This document shows positions 8,360 through 16,904 of a stretch of 20,585 bases of DNA, in pieces. A program made the translations under genes and the position numbers. How positions within the stretch are numbered: position 1 is the stretch's first letter; each line of letters opens with the position of its first letter. The notes beneath the pieces were generated by a model. The model saw only the letters and a program-made list of their open reading frames with translations, was not told the origin of the DNA and searched no databases. The DNA is from Devosiaceae bacterium (GTDB lineage: Bacteria; Pseudomonadota; Alphaproteobacteria; Rhizobiales; Devosiaceae), in the NCBI GenBank assembly GCA_021648585.1, contig JAKISM010000026.1, positions 1-20,585 on the forward strand, given 5' to 3'.

Positions 8360-9580
8360 TCATGCAAAAAAACTTTTTGCTTTTAATAATCCGTCAATAA
8401 GCGCATCAACATCATCTTTGCCATTATATAGTGCAAAAGAAGCACGAAGAGTAGAGCTAACCCCAAATCTTTTTAACAAAGGCATAGCACAATGTGTGCC
8501 AGCACGCACCGCAATTCCATATCTATCAAGAATAGTTGAAACATCATGCGCATGAGCGCCCTCAATTTCAAATGAGAATATAGCCCCCTTACCCTTTGCA
8601 TCACCTATCATTTTTAGTGAATTGATTTCTCTTAGGCGCTCATTTGCATAAGAGCCAATTTCTGCCTCGTGCTTAGCAATATTATCAAGCCCAATATCTT
8701 GCACATAATCAATAGCAGCACCCAAGCCTATTGCTTGCACTATAGGCGGTGTGCCTGCCTCAAAACGCATAGGAGGAGCGGCATAAGTGATTTCATCTAG
8801 GCTAACCTCATCAATCATCTCACCACCGCCCATAAAGGGGCGCATTTGCTCAAGCAATTCATAGCGCCCATAAAGCACGCCAATCCCCGTAGGGCCATAA
8901 AGTTTATGCCCTGTCATAATATAAAAATCAGCACCCAAATCTTGCACATCAATTTTTTGGTGAACAACAGCTTGCGATCCATCAACTACTACTATGATGT
9001 TTTTAGCATGAGCTATTTCTACGATTTTTTTAATCGGAGTGATTGTTCCAAGCACGTTAGACATGTGCGTAATAGCGATTATTTTTGTCTTATCGCTAAG
9101 CGCCGCTTCAAACTTATCAAGACAAAAACTACCATCATCATTAATATCAACCCATTTTATTACCGCCCCTTGCCGCTCACGTAAAAAATGCCAAGGCACA
9201 ATATTTGAATGATGCTCCATTATCGAGAGCAATATCTCATCACCCTCACCCATCATTGGGGCGGCAAAACTTGCGGCAACTAAATTAAGCGCTGCTGTAG
9301 CGCTTGAGGTAAATATAACCTCATCAGATCGTGCGGCACCAATAAAGCGCTGAACCTTGCCCCTAGCCGCTTCATACTCCTCTGTCGCTCTGTTTGATAA
9401 TGTGTGCAAGCCACGATGCACATTAGCATAGCTAGAACTATAGGTGTTGCTAATAGAATCAATTACCACCTGTGGCTTTTGCGCTGAAGCGCCGCTATCA
9501 AGATAGACAAGGCGATTATTGTGGATTTTTTCAGATAGAATAGGAAAATCTGCTCGTATTTTTTCAAGATTAAATCTCAT
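8360..9580 (-). CDS. sufS: SufS cysteine desulfurase (class II, PLP-dependent)
   Basis: Takes sulfur from L-cysteine to form a persulfide and alanine, supplying sulfide to the SufBCD scaffold. The 406-aa fold type I PLP enzyme shows His124 in MEHHSN (cofactor stacking), Asp200 and Gln203 in VVVDGSQAVVH (PLP contacts) and the Schiff-base Lys226 in MTGHKLYGP. The catalytic Cys364 lies in RAGTHCAMPLL, the compact class II loop that differs from the longer SSGSAC loop of IscS types. No SufE gene is visible in the window; another sulfur acceptor may act elsewhere. The start codon abuts the sufD stop codon, which suggests coupled translation. Confidence 0.93.
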   Translation of the reverse strand: MRFNLEKIRADFPILSEKIHNNRLVYLDSGASAQKPQVVIDSISNTYSSSYANVHRGLHTLSNRATEEYEAARGKVQRFIGAARSDEVIFTSSATAALNLVAASFAAPMMGEGDEILLSIMEHHSNIVPWHFLRERQGAVIKWVDINDDGSFCLDKFEAALSDKTKIIAITHMSNVLGTITPIKKIVEIAHAKNIIVVVDGSQAVVHQKIDVQDLGADFYIMTGHKLYGPTGIGVLYGRYELLEQMRPFMGGGEMIDEVSLDEITYAAPPMRFEAGTPPIVQAIGLGAAIDYVQDIGLDNIAKHEAEIGSYANERLREINSLKMIGDAKGKGAIFSFEIEGAHAHDVSTILDRYGIAVRAGTHCAMPLLKRFGVSSTLRASFALYNGKDDVDALIDGLLKAKSFFA

Positions 9581-10774
9581 TTAAGCCTCTAACCATTCAT
9601 CAGCAACAGATATAAGCGCTTCTTTAAGTGCTTCAATTTTAACTTCATCAAATAATTCAGCTAAAAAAGCTCGAATTAACATGGATTTTGCTTGCTCTCT
9701 TTCTATGCCTCTAGACATTAAATAAAACAAACTATCCTCGTCTATTTGCCCACAAGTTGCACCATGCCCACAAATAACATCATCGGCATAAATTTCTAAT
9801 TCTGGCTTTACCAATATTTGCGCATCATCAGATAACATTAAGCCTTGATGTTTCATTGCGGCATCGGTTTTTTGTGCGTCTTTGGCAACCAAAATCTTGC
9901 CCTGAAAAATCGCCTTTGCCCTATCCAAAACAACAGATTTATAATTTTCGCTTGAAGTAGTATTTGCAACATTATGCTCAATATTAATTGAAATATCTGA
10001 ATGTTGCTCATTATTGCCCAAAATAAGCCCTGCAAAATCAGCATGGGCATTTTCGCCAATAAATTTAGCGAAAAGTTGTGTGCGGGCAAGCGCCGAGCCT
10101 TTATGAATTATAAGCGAATGCAATAATGCGCTTTCGTTAAGTTCATATTGCACGCTTTGCAAATGACGCACTCTATCGCCCGATAGATCAACCATAATAT
10201 GAGTGACTTTTGCATCTTTACCCAAAATTACTTTACTAGCACTATTGCTTAAATGAGCTTCATTTGACCCTGAAAATGTTTCAATAATCGTAGCGTTTGA
10301 ATTATCTAAAATATATAATTCAACGCCATCATTAATATGGCTAGCTTCGCCCTCATAACGCCTATCAATATGGATTATTGTTTCAAGCGAGCCTTGCAGG
10401 TCAATATTAAGCGTTTCTTTTGTTAGCGCTGAATTTAACTTGGCAATAATATCGTTTTCTGGCTCAACAACACCACCTTTAGAAGTACTAACAACCATCC
10501 CAGCAGGAGGTTCATCACTTATTTGCACTTCACCATTCACAATCAAAATGCGATAAGCACCCTCAATGTTTAAAAGCAGTGCGCTTGTGCTTATTGCGCC
10601 AGTAGTAAGAGCTGGAACATCACCAAGCAACATTTTAAGATCGCTATAATGATATGCCTCATTGCGCCTTGTAGGCAGGCCAACTTTAGCAAAATCTGCC
10701 GCTAATTTATCTGCCCCTGTTTTTTGCAAAGTCTCTAGCAAAACCTGCTCGCTTTGATTTAATTTTACTGCCAT
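9581..10774 (-). CDS. sufD: SufD, Fe-S scaffold complex subunit
   Basis: Paralogue of SufB that forms the SufB-SufC2-SufD scaffold, where new Fe-S clusters are built. The 397-aa protein has the divergent N-terminal helical part, a central right-handed beta-helix (about 120-330, rich in short beta repeats) and the conserved C-terminal block DDVICGHGATCGQIDEDS at 331-348. That block includes His337, equivalent to the conserved SufD histidine at the SufB interface. The helical SufBD C-terminus follows. The gene lies 9 bp after sufC and directly abuts sufS. Confidence 0.92.
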   Translation of the reverse strand: MAVKLNQSEQVLLETLQKTGADKLAADFAKVGLPTRRNEAYHYSDLKMLLGDVPALTTGAISTSALLLNIEGAYRILIVNGEVQISDEPPAGMVVSTSKGGVVEPENDIIAKLNSALTKETLNIDLQGSLETIIHIDRRYEGEASHINDGVELYILDNSNATIIETFSGSNEAHLSNSASKVILGKDAKVTHIMVDLSGDRVRHLQSVQYELNESALLHSLIIHKGSALARTQLFAKFIGENAHADFAGLILGNNEQHSDISINIEHNVANTTSSENYKSVVLDRAKAIFQGKILVAKDAQKTDAAMKHQGLMLSDDAQILVKPELEIYADDVICGHGATCGQIDEDSLFYLMSRGIEREQAKSMLIRAFLAELFDEVKIEALKEALISVADEWLEA

Positions 10775-10783
10775 GATAATCTC

Positions 10784-11539
10784 TTAAGTGCTTTCATCAT
10801 ATTGTGCATAGCCATGTTTTTCTAGCTCCAGCGCTAAGGATTTATCACCGCTTTTTACAATCCTGCCATTAGAGAAAACATGCACAACATCAGGCACAAT
10901 ATAATTTAGCAAGCGCTGATAATGGGTAATAACTAACATTGAGCGATTAGCATCACGCAAAGCATTCACCCCTTCAGAAACGATTTTTAGCGCATCAATA
11001 TCAAGCCCTGAATCTGTTTCATCAAACACACACATTTTTGGCTTCAAAAGAGCCATTTGCAAAATTTCAGCACGCTTTTTTTCACCACCAGAAAACCCAA
11101 CATTAAGCGCCCGTTTTAGCATAGCACTATCAATTTCAAGCATTTTAGCTGCAGATTTAACCTCACGCATGAAATCAGGAGTGAGCAATTCTTCTTCACC
11201 ACGAGCTTTTCTTTGTGCATTCATTGCAGCTTTAAGAAAAGTCATAGTCGCAACCCCCGGAATTTCAATCGGATATTGAAAAGCTAAAAACAAGCCCTTA
11301 ACCGCACGCTCATTTGGCTCAAGCTCAAGGATATTTTCACCATCAAGCAAAATTTCACCCTTAGTAATTTCATAACCCTCTTTACCTGCCATAACATAAG
11401 AAAGGGTAGATTTACCCGAACCATTACGACCCATAACTGCATGAGTTTCACCTTTGGGAATAGTTAGGTTTACCCCTTTTAGGATTTCTTTGTCCTCAAC
11501 TTTTACGTGCAGATTTTTAACTTCAAGCATATTGCTCAT
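10784..11539 (-). CDS. sufC: SufC, ABC-type ATPase of the SUF scaffold
   Basis: Cytosolic ABC ATPase that drives conformational change in SufBD during cluster assembly. The 251-aa product has Walker A GRNGSGKST at 37-45, Q-loop AFQYP at about 86-90, signature SGGEKKRAE at 150-158, Walker B ending in DETDSGLD at about 173-180 and the H-loop His206. ETDSGLD with its extended loop is typical of SufC rather than of transporters. No membrane permease gene is near, which agrees with a SUF role. It lies between sufB and sufD with short spacers (27 bp and 9 bp). Confidence 0.95.
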   Translation of the reverse strand: MSNMLEVKNLHVKVEDKEILKGVNLTIPKGETHAVMGRNGSGKSTLSYVMAGKEGYEITKGEILLDGENILELEPNERAVKGLFLAFQYPIEIPGVATMTFLKAAMNAQRKARGEEELLTPDFMREVKSAAKMLEIDSAMLKRALNVGFSGGEKKRAEILQMALLKPKMCVFDETDSGLDIDALKIVSEGVNALRDANRSMLVITHYQRLLNYIVPDVVHVFSNGRIVKSGDKSLALELEKHGYAQYDEST

Positions 11540-11566
11540 TTTTTAACTCCAAATTTATTCACTCTT

Positions 11567-13051
11567 TTAGCCAACGCTTCCTTCAAGAGAAATATTGATT
11601 AATTTTTGTGTTTCAACCATAAATTCCATTGGCAAATTCTGAATAACATCACGCACAAATCCATTGACAATCAGCGCCACCGCTTCTTCTGCATTTAAGC
11701 CTCTTTGTTGACAATAAAATAATTGCTCATCTGATATTTTAGATGTAGTTGCCTCATGTTCAAACACAACAGAAGCATTTTTAGCTTCAATATATGGCAC
11801 AGTGTGCGCCCCGCACTTGTCGCCAATTAACAGACTATCGCATTGCGTAAAATTACGTGCATTTGTTGCTTTTTTATGAGCGCTAATAAGCCCACGATAA
11901 GTATTATCAGAAAACCCAGCCGCAATGCCTTTGGAAATAACTTTACTTGAAGTGTTTTTACCCAAATGTATCATCTTAGTACCACTATCAATTTGCTGAT
12001 AATTATTTGAAATAGCGATGGAATAAAATTCACCCCGAGAGCCATCACCACGCAAAATGCAAGAAGGATATTTCCAAGTAATCGCCGAGCCGGTTTCTAC
12101 CTGCGTCCAAGAAATTTTAGAATTATCACCACGACAATCGCCACGCTTAGTTACAAAATTATAAATCCCGCCCTTGCCTTCTTTATTCCCCGGATACCAA
12201 TTTTGCACCGTTGAATATTTTATCTCAGCATTCTTATGAGCGACTAATTCAACCACCGCCGCATGGAGCTGATTTTCATCACGCATTGGCGCGGTGCAGC
12301 CCTCTAAATAGCTCACATAGCTATCTTCTTCTGCAATAATTAGCGTGCGCTCAAACTGTCCCGTATTTATTTCATTGATACGAAAATATGTTGAAAGCTC
12401 CATTGGGCAACGCACGCCCTTTGGAATATAAACAAATGAGCCATCGGTAAAAACAGCGCAATTTAGGGTAGAATAATAATTGTCGGTTACTGGCACGACT
12501 GTTGCGAGATATTTTTTAATTAAGTCTGGATATTCTTTAATCGCTTCAGAAATCGAGCAAAATATAATACCGCTTTTTGCCAACTCTTCTCTAAAAGTAG
12601 TTACCACAGAAACAGAATCAAACACCGCATCAACCGCAATTTTTGCGCCCTCAACTCCTGCAAGTACCGCTTGTTCTAAAAGAGGTATCCCTAGCTTTTT
12701 ATAAGTTTCAAGCAATTCAGGATCAACTTCATCAAGACTTTTTGGGCCGGGGGTGCTTTTTGGTGCGGCATAAAAATATATCTCATTCAAATCGATTTTT
12801 GGATAATCTAATTTTGCCCAATTTGGCTCTTCCATAGTAAGCCAGCGCTCATAAGCATCAAGTCGCCATTTTAACATCCATTCTGGCTCATCTTTTTTTG
12901 CCGAAATAAAACGCACAATATCTTCGCTTAGTCCAATCGGAGATTTGTCGCTTTTTATGTCTGTTGCAAAACCATACTTATATTTCTCAACATCAATTTG
13001 CTCGACCTGCTCAATAGTATCTCTATCAATATTTTCTTTTGCACCAGCCAT
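11567..13051 (-). CDS. sufB: SufB, Fe-S cluster scaffold protein
   Basis: Main scaffold subunit on which Fe-S clusters assemble. The 494-aa product matches SufB in length and motifs: SFVYIPKGVRCPMELSTYFR near 205-224, the sulfur-entry Cys252 in EGCTAP (equivalent to the known SufB catalytic cysteine), FTQCDSLLIG with Cys404, and the C-terminal EHEATTSKI block with the Glu/His pair implicated in cluster ligation. It is followed by FYCQQRGL, which is shared with SufD. The start codon abuts the stop codon of the upstream cysteine desulfurase, implying coupled translation. Confidence 0.95.
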   Translation of the reverse strand: MAGAKENIDRDTIEQVEQIDVEKYKYGFATDIKSDKSPIGLSEDIVRFISAKKDEPEWMLKWRLDAYERWLTMEEPNWAKLDYPKIDLNEIYFYAAPKSTPGPKSLDEVDPELLETYKKLGIPLLEQAVLAGVEGAKIAVDAVFDSVSVVTTFREELAKSGIIFCSISEAIKEYPDLIKKYLATVVPVTDNYYSTLNCAVFTDGSFVYIPKGVRCPMELSTYFRINEINTGQFERTLIIAEEDSYVSYLEGCTAPMRDENQLHAAVVELVAHKNAEIKYSTVQNWYPGNKEGKGGIYNFVTKRGDCRGDNSKISWTQVETGSAITWKYPSCILRGDGSRGEFYSIAISNNYQQIDSGTKMIHLGKNTSSKVISKGIAAGFSDNTYRGLISAHKKATNARNFTQCDSLLIGDKCGAHTVPYIEAKNASVVFEHEATTSKISDEQLFYCQQRGLNAEEAVALIVNGFVRDVIQNLPMEFMVETQKLINISLEGSVG

Positions 13052-14215
13052 CTAACTCTCCTTTGGCTTTTCGTTTTGTGCTTGCTTAAAGCGCTGCAAG
13101 ATTTTCTTAAAAGCTGACAAAAACTCATCAACATCTTGTTGTGTTGAATTCCAACCAAGACTAATTCTTATCCTGCCAGTAGCAAGCTCTGGAGAGATAC
13201 CCATTGCGCAAAGCACATGAGAATATGTAACCTTGCCTGATGAGCAAGCAGAGCCCGAAGAAACTTCAACCCCCTCTAAATCTAGCCCCATCATAATGAC
13301 TGAGGCTTTTAATTTGGGAATAGCAAAATTCACAATATTTCCCATGCGATTTGCATCTTCCCCAAAAATCACCAATTCAGAACTTAAAGCCTTTAAGCCA
13401 GTTTCAATTTGCGCAACGAAATCTGCTATTTTTTTAACATCATATTCTTGGTAAAATTCAATCGCCGCCTCGCCAAACCCAGCAATAAGAGGAGCAGAAA
13501 GAGTGCCGCCTCGCCTGCCCTTTTCTTGCCCACCACCAGCAATAAACACCACCTCATCACAATGAGATTTCATCAATATTGCGCCAATGCCAACAGGCCC
13601 ACCGACTTTATGCGAAGAAATAGCCATCATGTCGATTGGACGGGAAGCAAAATCTAACTGTAATTTGCCAAACGCTTGCACACTATCAACAAATAAATAA
13701 TGCCTTGTAGCCCCAACAAGCGTTTCAATTTGTTTGATTGGCTGAATAATACCAGTTTCATTATTCACCTCATGCACGCAAATAAGCGCAACCTCATTAT
13801 TATTTTCAACCTCAATAAGAATTTCTTTTAATTGCGCAACATCAATCAGACCGCTATCAAGCAAAAACACTTCTGATATTTGTGCCCCACTTGCATTTGC
13901 AGCTTGTAAACAAGCGGCATGTTCTGCTTGAGAGATAATGATTCTATCAATCTTGAGAGCCTTTACGCCGCCAATTATCGCTTGGCTTATACTTTCTGTT
14001 GCTGAACCTGTAAAAACTACTTGGCTTGCATTTGCGCCCGTTGCTTTTGCAATTTTTCCTCGAGCATTTTCAATTACATTACCTAAAGCCCGACCAGAAC
14101 TATGAATTGCCGAAGGATTACCAACCATATTAAGTGCATTAATCATTGCAAGCTTTGCATTTGCAAGCAAAGGCGCAGAGGCATTATGATCTAAATATAT
14201 ATTTGGCTTTGTCAT
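13052..14215 (-). CDS. Class I (IscS/NifS-like) cysteine desulfurase, first gene of the suf operon
   Basis: PLP-dependent cysteine desulfurase of the IscS/NifS class, distinct from the class II SufS encoded later in the same operon. In ATG-based numbering (387 aa) it has IYLDHNASAP at 6-15, His99 in AEHAA, the PLP lysine Lys203 in SSHKVGGP and the catalytic Cys324 in VSSGSACSSGKV, the long flexible loop of class I enzymes. I chose ATG at 14215 because homologues begin just before YLDHNA. An in-frame TTG at 14233 would add six residues and has an AAGGAAT ribosome site 12 bases upstream, so that start is a real alternative. In alphaproteobacteria this gene commonly heads the suf operon, often behind an Rrf2-type regulator, which is absent here. 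It abuts sufB. Confidence 0.9.
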   Translation of the reverse strand: MTKPNIYLDHNASAPLLANAKLAMINALNMVGNPSAIHSSGRALGNVIENARGKIAKATGANASQVVFTGSATESISQAIIGGVKALKIDRIIISQAEHAACLQAANASGAQISEVFLLDSGLIDVAQLKEILIEVENNNEVALICVHEVNNETGIIQPIKQIETLVGATRHYLFVDSVQAFGKLQLDFASRPIDMMAISSHKVGGPVGIGAILMKSHCDEVVFIAGGGQEKGRRGGTLSAPLIAGFGEAAIEFYQEYDVKKIADFVAQIETGLKALSSELVIFGEDANRMGNIVNFAIPKLKASVIMMGLDLEGVEVSSGSACSSGKVTYSHVLCAMGISPELATGRIRISLGWNSTQQDVDEFLSAFKKILQRFKQAQNEKPKES

Positions 14216-14242
14216 TTTGAACCAATCAATCAATATAGTAAA

Positions 14243-14296
14243 AACATTCCTTGAAATTTATAGCCTCTCTATATTATAAGGAATGTTCTTATAGAG
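14243..14296 (-). promoter_or_regulatory. suf operon promoter region with two interleaved inverted repeats
   Basis: On the minus strand a perfect TATAAT -10 box occupies 14278-14273, about 60 bp before the first suf gene. It is embedded in two interleaved perfect dyads. AACATTCCTT (14243-14252) pairs with AAGGAATGTT (14278-14287), a 10-bp repeat with a 25-base spacer. CTCTATA (14267-14273) pairs with TATAGAG (14290-14296). Because the arms alternate, the two pairings cannot form as simple nested hairpins. They could be overlapping operators for a regulator that blocks the -10. I see no convincing -35 hexamer, which suggests dependence on an activator. Confidence 0.55.
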
Positions 14297-14318
14297 GATT
14301 GCTAAACAAGGGTATTAG

Positions 14319-14335
14319 TTTAGAATTATTCTAAT
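14319..14335. promoter_or_regulatory. Irr box (iron control element) upstream of suf
   Basis: TTTAGAA-TTA-TTCTAAT matches the rhizobial Irr box, as I recall its consensus (TTTAGAA-N3-TTCTAAA), at 13 of 14 half-site positions. Irr is the heme-responsive Fur-family iron regulator of Hyphomicrobiales and Rhodobacterales and is known to control suf operons there. The box centre lies about 60 bp upstream of the transcription start predicted from the TATAAT box, a position that leaves open whether binding activates or represses. It also lies about 130 bp before the divergent hydrolase gene. Confidence 0.65.
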
Positions 14336-14458
14336 CTAATAATTTATTATGCCAGTATTTACAAAGCCAAAAGCAATTCGTCAAGTAAGTTTTTAATTGT
14401 AATCAAGTGAAAAATTTCCTAATTCAATAACTGAACGAATTTTATCAAGGAATTATCA

Positions 14459-15121
14459 ATGCCAGAAGTAATTTTTAATGGGCCAAACGGACGAATTGAG
14501 GGGCGCTATCAACCAGGAAAAGAGCCTAATGCTCCAATAGCAATACTTTTACATCCGCACCCAGAATTTGGCGGCACGATGAATAACCAAATCATATATC
14601 ATCTATATTATATGTTTGTTGAGCGTGGTTTTGCTGTGTTGCGTTTTAATTCTCGTGGTGTTGGGCGCTCGCAAGGTCTGTTTGATCATGGTCCGGGTGA
14701 ATTATCCGATGCCGCAGCAGCGCTTGATTGGTTGCAAACCCAAAACAAAGAAAGTCAAGGCTGTTGGATTGCAGGATTTTCTTTTGGCTCGTGGATCGGT
14801 ATGCAATTATTAATGCGCCGCCCAGAAGTTGAAGGATTTATTTCGGTTGCTCCACAAGAAAACCTTTATGATTTTTCTTTCCTTGCCCCCTGCCCGTCTT
14901 CTGGTCTGATTATTCATGGCGAAAATGATACTGTTTCACCTCCCTATGAAGTGCAAAAACTAGTAGATAAATTGCATGAGCAAAAAGGCATTACTATTGA
15001 GCAGCAAATTATTGAGGGCGCTAATCATTTCTTTGAAGGTAAGATTGAAGAATTGATTGAAAATTGCAGTGAATATCTTGATCGTCGTCGTGCCGATATT
15101 GCGGCTGGCGGTGGACGTTAG
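14459..15121 (+). CDS. Alpha/beta hydrolase, suf-neighbour type
   Basis: Small cytoplasmic alpha/beta hydrolase (220 aa) of a conserved family with unknown substrate. HPHPEFGGTMNN (32-43) gives the oxyanion-hole region typical of this group. The nucleophile elbow is GFSFG with Ser108, the acid is Asp157 in HGENDTVSP and the catalytic base is His190 in GANHFF, so the triad is complete. There is no signal peptide. The start at 14459 has an AAGGAA ribosome site 7 bases upstream. The gene is divergent from the suf operon and 15 bp before tyrS, so it is probably co-transcribed with tyrS. Its substrate cannot be inferred from the sequence. Confidence 0.88.
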   Translation: MPEVIFNGPNGRIEGRYQPGKEPNAPIAILLHPHPEFGGTMNNQIIYHLYYMFVERGFAVLRFNSRGVGRSQGLFDHGPGELSDAAAALDWLQTQNKESQGCWIAGFSFGSWIGMQLLMRRPEVEGFISVAPQENLYDFSFLAPCPSSGLIIHGENDTVSPPYEVQKLVDKLHEQKGITIEQQIIEGANHFFEGKIEELIENCSEYLDRRRADIAAGGGR

Positions 15122-15136
15122 GGTCAGGACATATTA

Positions 15137-16381
15137 ATGAGCGATTACAAATCAGATTTTTTACAGGTGCTTGATGAAAGAGGTTTTATTCATCAACTTT
15201 CTGACCCCTATGGGCTAGATGAAAAATGCAAAAACCAAAGCATTACCGCCTATGTTGGTTATGATGCGACAGCAACTTCATTACATATTGGTAATCTGAT
15301 TTCAGCCTCAATGCTTTATTGGTTTCAACAAACTGGTCATAAACCAATCGCTCTTATGGGTGGCGGCACTTCAATGGTTGGCGACCCTTCGTTCAAAGAC
15401 GAGCAAAGAGCAATTTTGAGCGAAGAAAAAATCAACACCAATATTGAAGGCATTAAAAAGATTTTTGCTAAAATTCTTAAATTTGGTGATGGCAAGACCG
15501 ATGCTATTATGGTCAATAATGCCGATTGGTTACTCAAACTAAATTATGTTGAGTTTTTGCGTGAAGTTGGCAAACATTTCTCGGTCAATCGCATGTTAAC
15601 ATTTGATAGTGTGCGCCTAAGGCTTGAGCGTGAGCAATCGCTTTCATTTTTAGAGTTTAATTATATGATTATGCAGGGCTATGATTTTGTTGAATTAAAC
15701 AAGCGTTATGGTTGTATTTTACAAATGGGTGGCTCGGATCAATGGGGCAATATAATAAATGGTGTTGATCTTGGGCATCGTATGCGAACAGAGCAACTTT
15801 ATGCGCTAACAACGCCTTTGCTTACCACTTCATCAGGCGCAAAAATGGGCAAAACCGCAAATGGCGCTGTTTGGCTAAATGATGATTTATTTTCCCCATA
15901 TGATTTTTGGCAATATTTCCGCAACACAGAAGATGCGGACGTTGAAAGATTTTTGAAGATTTTTACTCGTGAACCTTTAAGTGAAATATCTAAAATTATT
16001 GCTGATGATATTAATGAAGCCAAGAAGTTTTTGGCAACTAAAGCAACTGCCATTGTGCATGGTGAGCAAGCAGCTGAGCAAGCGGCTCAAACCGCAAAAG
16101 CAACATTTGAACAAGGAGCGCTTGATCTATCGCTTCCAAGCGTTGAAATATCTAAGGCTGAACTAAATAGCGGCATTGGACTATTAGCGGCGTTTGTAAA
16201 AGCTGGACTTGCGGCATCAAATGGCGAGGCACGCCGCCACGCAAAATCTGGCGCTCTTAAAGTGAACGACAAGCCAGTTAGTGATGAGCGTGCGGTCCTT
16301 AGCGAAAAAGACCTATTGCCAGAAGGCGTGATTAAGCTAAGCGTTGGCAAAAAACGCCATGTGCTTTTGAAAATGGTTTAA
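15137..16381 (+). CDS. tyrS: Tyrosyl-tRNA synthetase
   Basis: Charges tRNA-Tyr with tyrosine in the cytoplasm. The 414-aa class I synthetase has the HIGH-type motif HIGN at 50-53, tyrosine-pocket residues in YVGYDATATSLH (39-50), QMGGSDQWGN at 196-205 and the KMSKS-type motif KMGKT at 236-240. A C-terminal S4 RNA-binding domain (about 350-410, with NGEARRHAKSGALKVND) follows. Length and order match bacterial TyrRS. The ATG at 15137 has an AGGAC ribosome site. The gene is convergent with the bufferin operon. Confidence 0.95.
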   Translation: MSDYKSDFLQVLDERGFIHQLSDPYGLDEKCKNQSITAYVGYDATATSLHIGNLISASMLYWFQQTGHKPIALMGGGTSMVGDPSFKDEQRAILSEEKINTNIEGIKKIFAKILKFGDGKTDAIMVNNADWLLKLNYVEFLREVGKHFSVNRMLTFDSVRLRLEREQSLSFLEFNYMIMQGYDFVELNKRYGCILQMGGSDQWGNIINGVDLGHRMRTEQLYALTTPLLTTSSGAKMGKTANGAVWLNDDLFSPYDFWQYFRNTEDADVERFLKIFTREPLSEISKIIADDINEAKKFLATKATAIVHGEQAAEQAAQTAKATFEQGALDLSLPSVEISKAELNSGIGLLAAFVKAGLAASNGEARRHAKSGALKVNDKPVSDERAVLSEKDLLPEGVIKLSVGKKRHVLLKMV

Positions 16382-16387
16382 TTTTAT

Positions 16388-16451
16388 TAGCGTTGCATCT
16401 CCAAAATTTCGGACGAAGAAAAACGACCTACTTTAATGGATGCAAGTGCTA
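16388..16451. terminator. Possible bidirectional terminator/dyad between tyrS and doxX
   Basis: Imperfect long-range dyad. TAGC-g-TTGCATC (16388-16399) pairs with GATGCAA-gt-GCTA (16439-16451), leaving a 39-base loop that itself holds a short TTCG-ga-CGAA hairpin. It sits exactly between two convergent genes and overlaps the doxX stop codon. T-richness downstream on the plus strand is weak, so the terminator call is tentative. Confidence 0.3.
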
Positions 16452-16886
16452 TTTCTTCTTGATGAAATAATCAACCGACAACATTCCTCCGCCATATTTA
16501 ATTATATAAATTAGCGATACCGCCCACAGGCCGTGCAAAATATAGGCTTCAGGAAACACAAAGGTCTGTATAACTATAGTCATGACCAATAGGCCAAGAG
16601 CGCTAAAACGTGCGCCAAGTCCTACTATTAGTAATGTAGCAAGTATTATTTCGCCATATGCCGCCATATATGCGCCCATCACAGGGGGTAATGGCACGCC
16701 AGAAAAATCATTTTTAAATAAATAAAAAGTTGTATCACTAACACTAAACCAGCCATCAAACTTCAAACTGCCTGATCTAAAAAATTGTAGCCCAACAAAT
16801 ATTCGTGCGCCAAATGCTAGAATAAATAATGGGAATTGTGATAATAGGTTATTTACCCATTTTACTAAATTAATTAATTTTTGCAT
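16449..16886 (-). CDS. DoxX-family membrane protein, BufD-like
   Basis: Small integral inner-membrane protein of the DoxX family, 145 aa, with four predicted helices at about 19-38, 70-90, 93-111 and 115-133. The conserved FRSGxxKF-type segment follows helix 1 (36-43). DoxX proteins are regular members of bufferin operons, where they are called BufD in Caulobacter; their biochemical job is unclear. A strong AGGAGA ribosome site precedes the ATG, and the gene lies 18 bp after the DUF2063 gene. The BufD-like call rests on operon context, because DoxX proteins also occur in unrelated settings. Confidence 0.85.
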   Translation of the reverse strand: MQKLINLVKWVNNLLSQFPLFILAFGARIFVGLQFFRSGSLKFDGWFSVSDTTFYLFKNDFSGVPLPPVMGAYMAAYGEIILATLLIVGLGARFSALGLLVMTIVIQTFVFPEAYILHGLWAVSLIYIIKYGGGMLSVDYFIKKK

Positions 16887-16904
16887 TTTATCTCTCCTAG
16901 ATTA

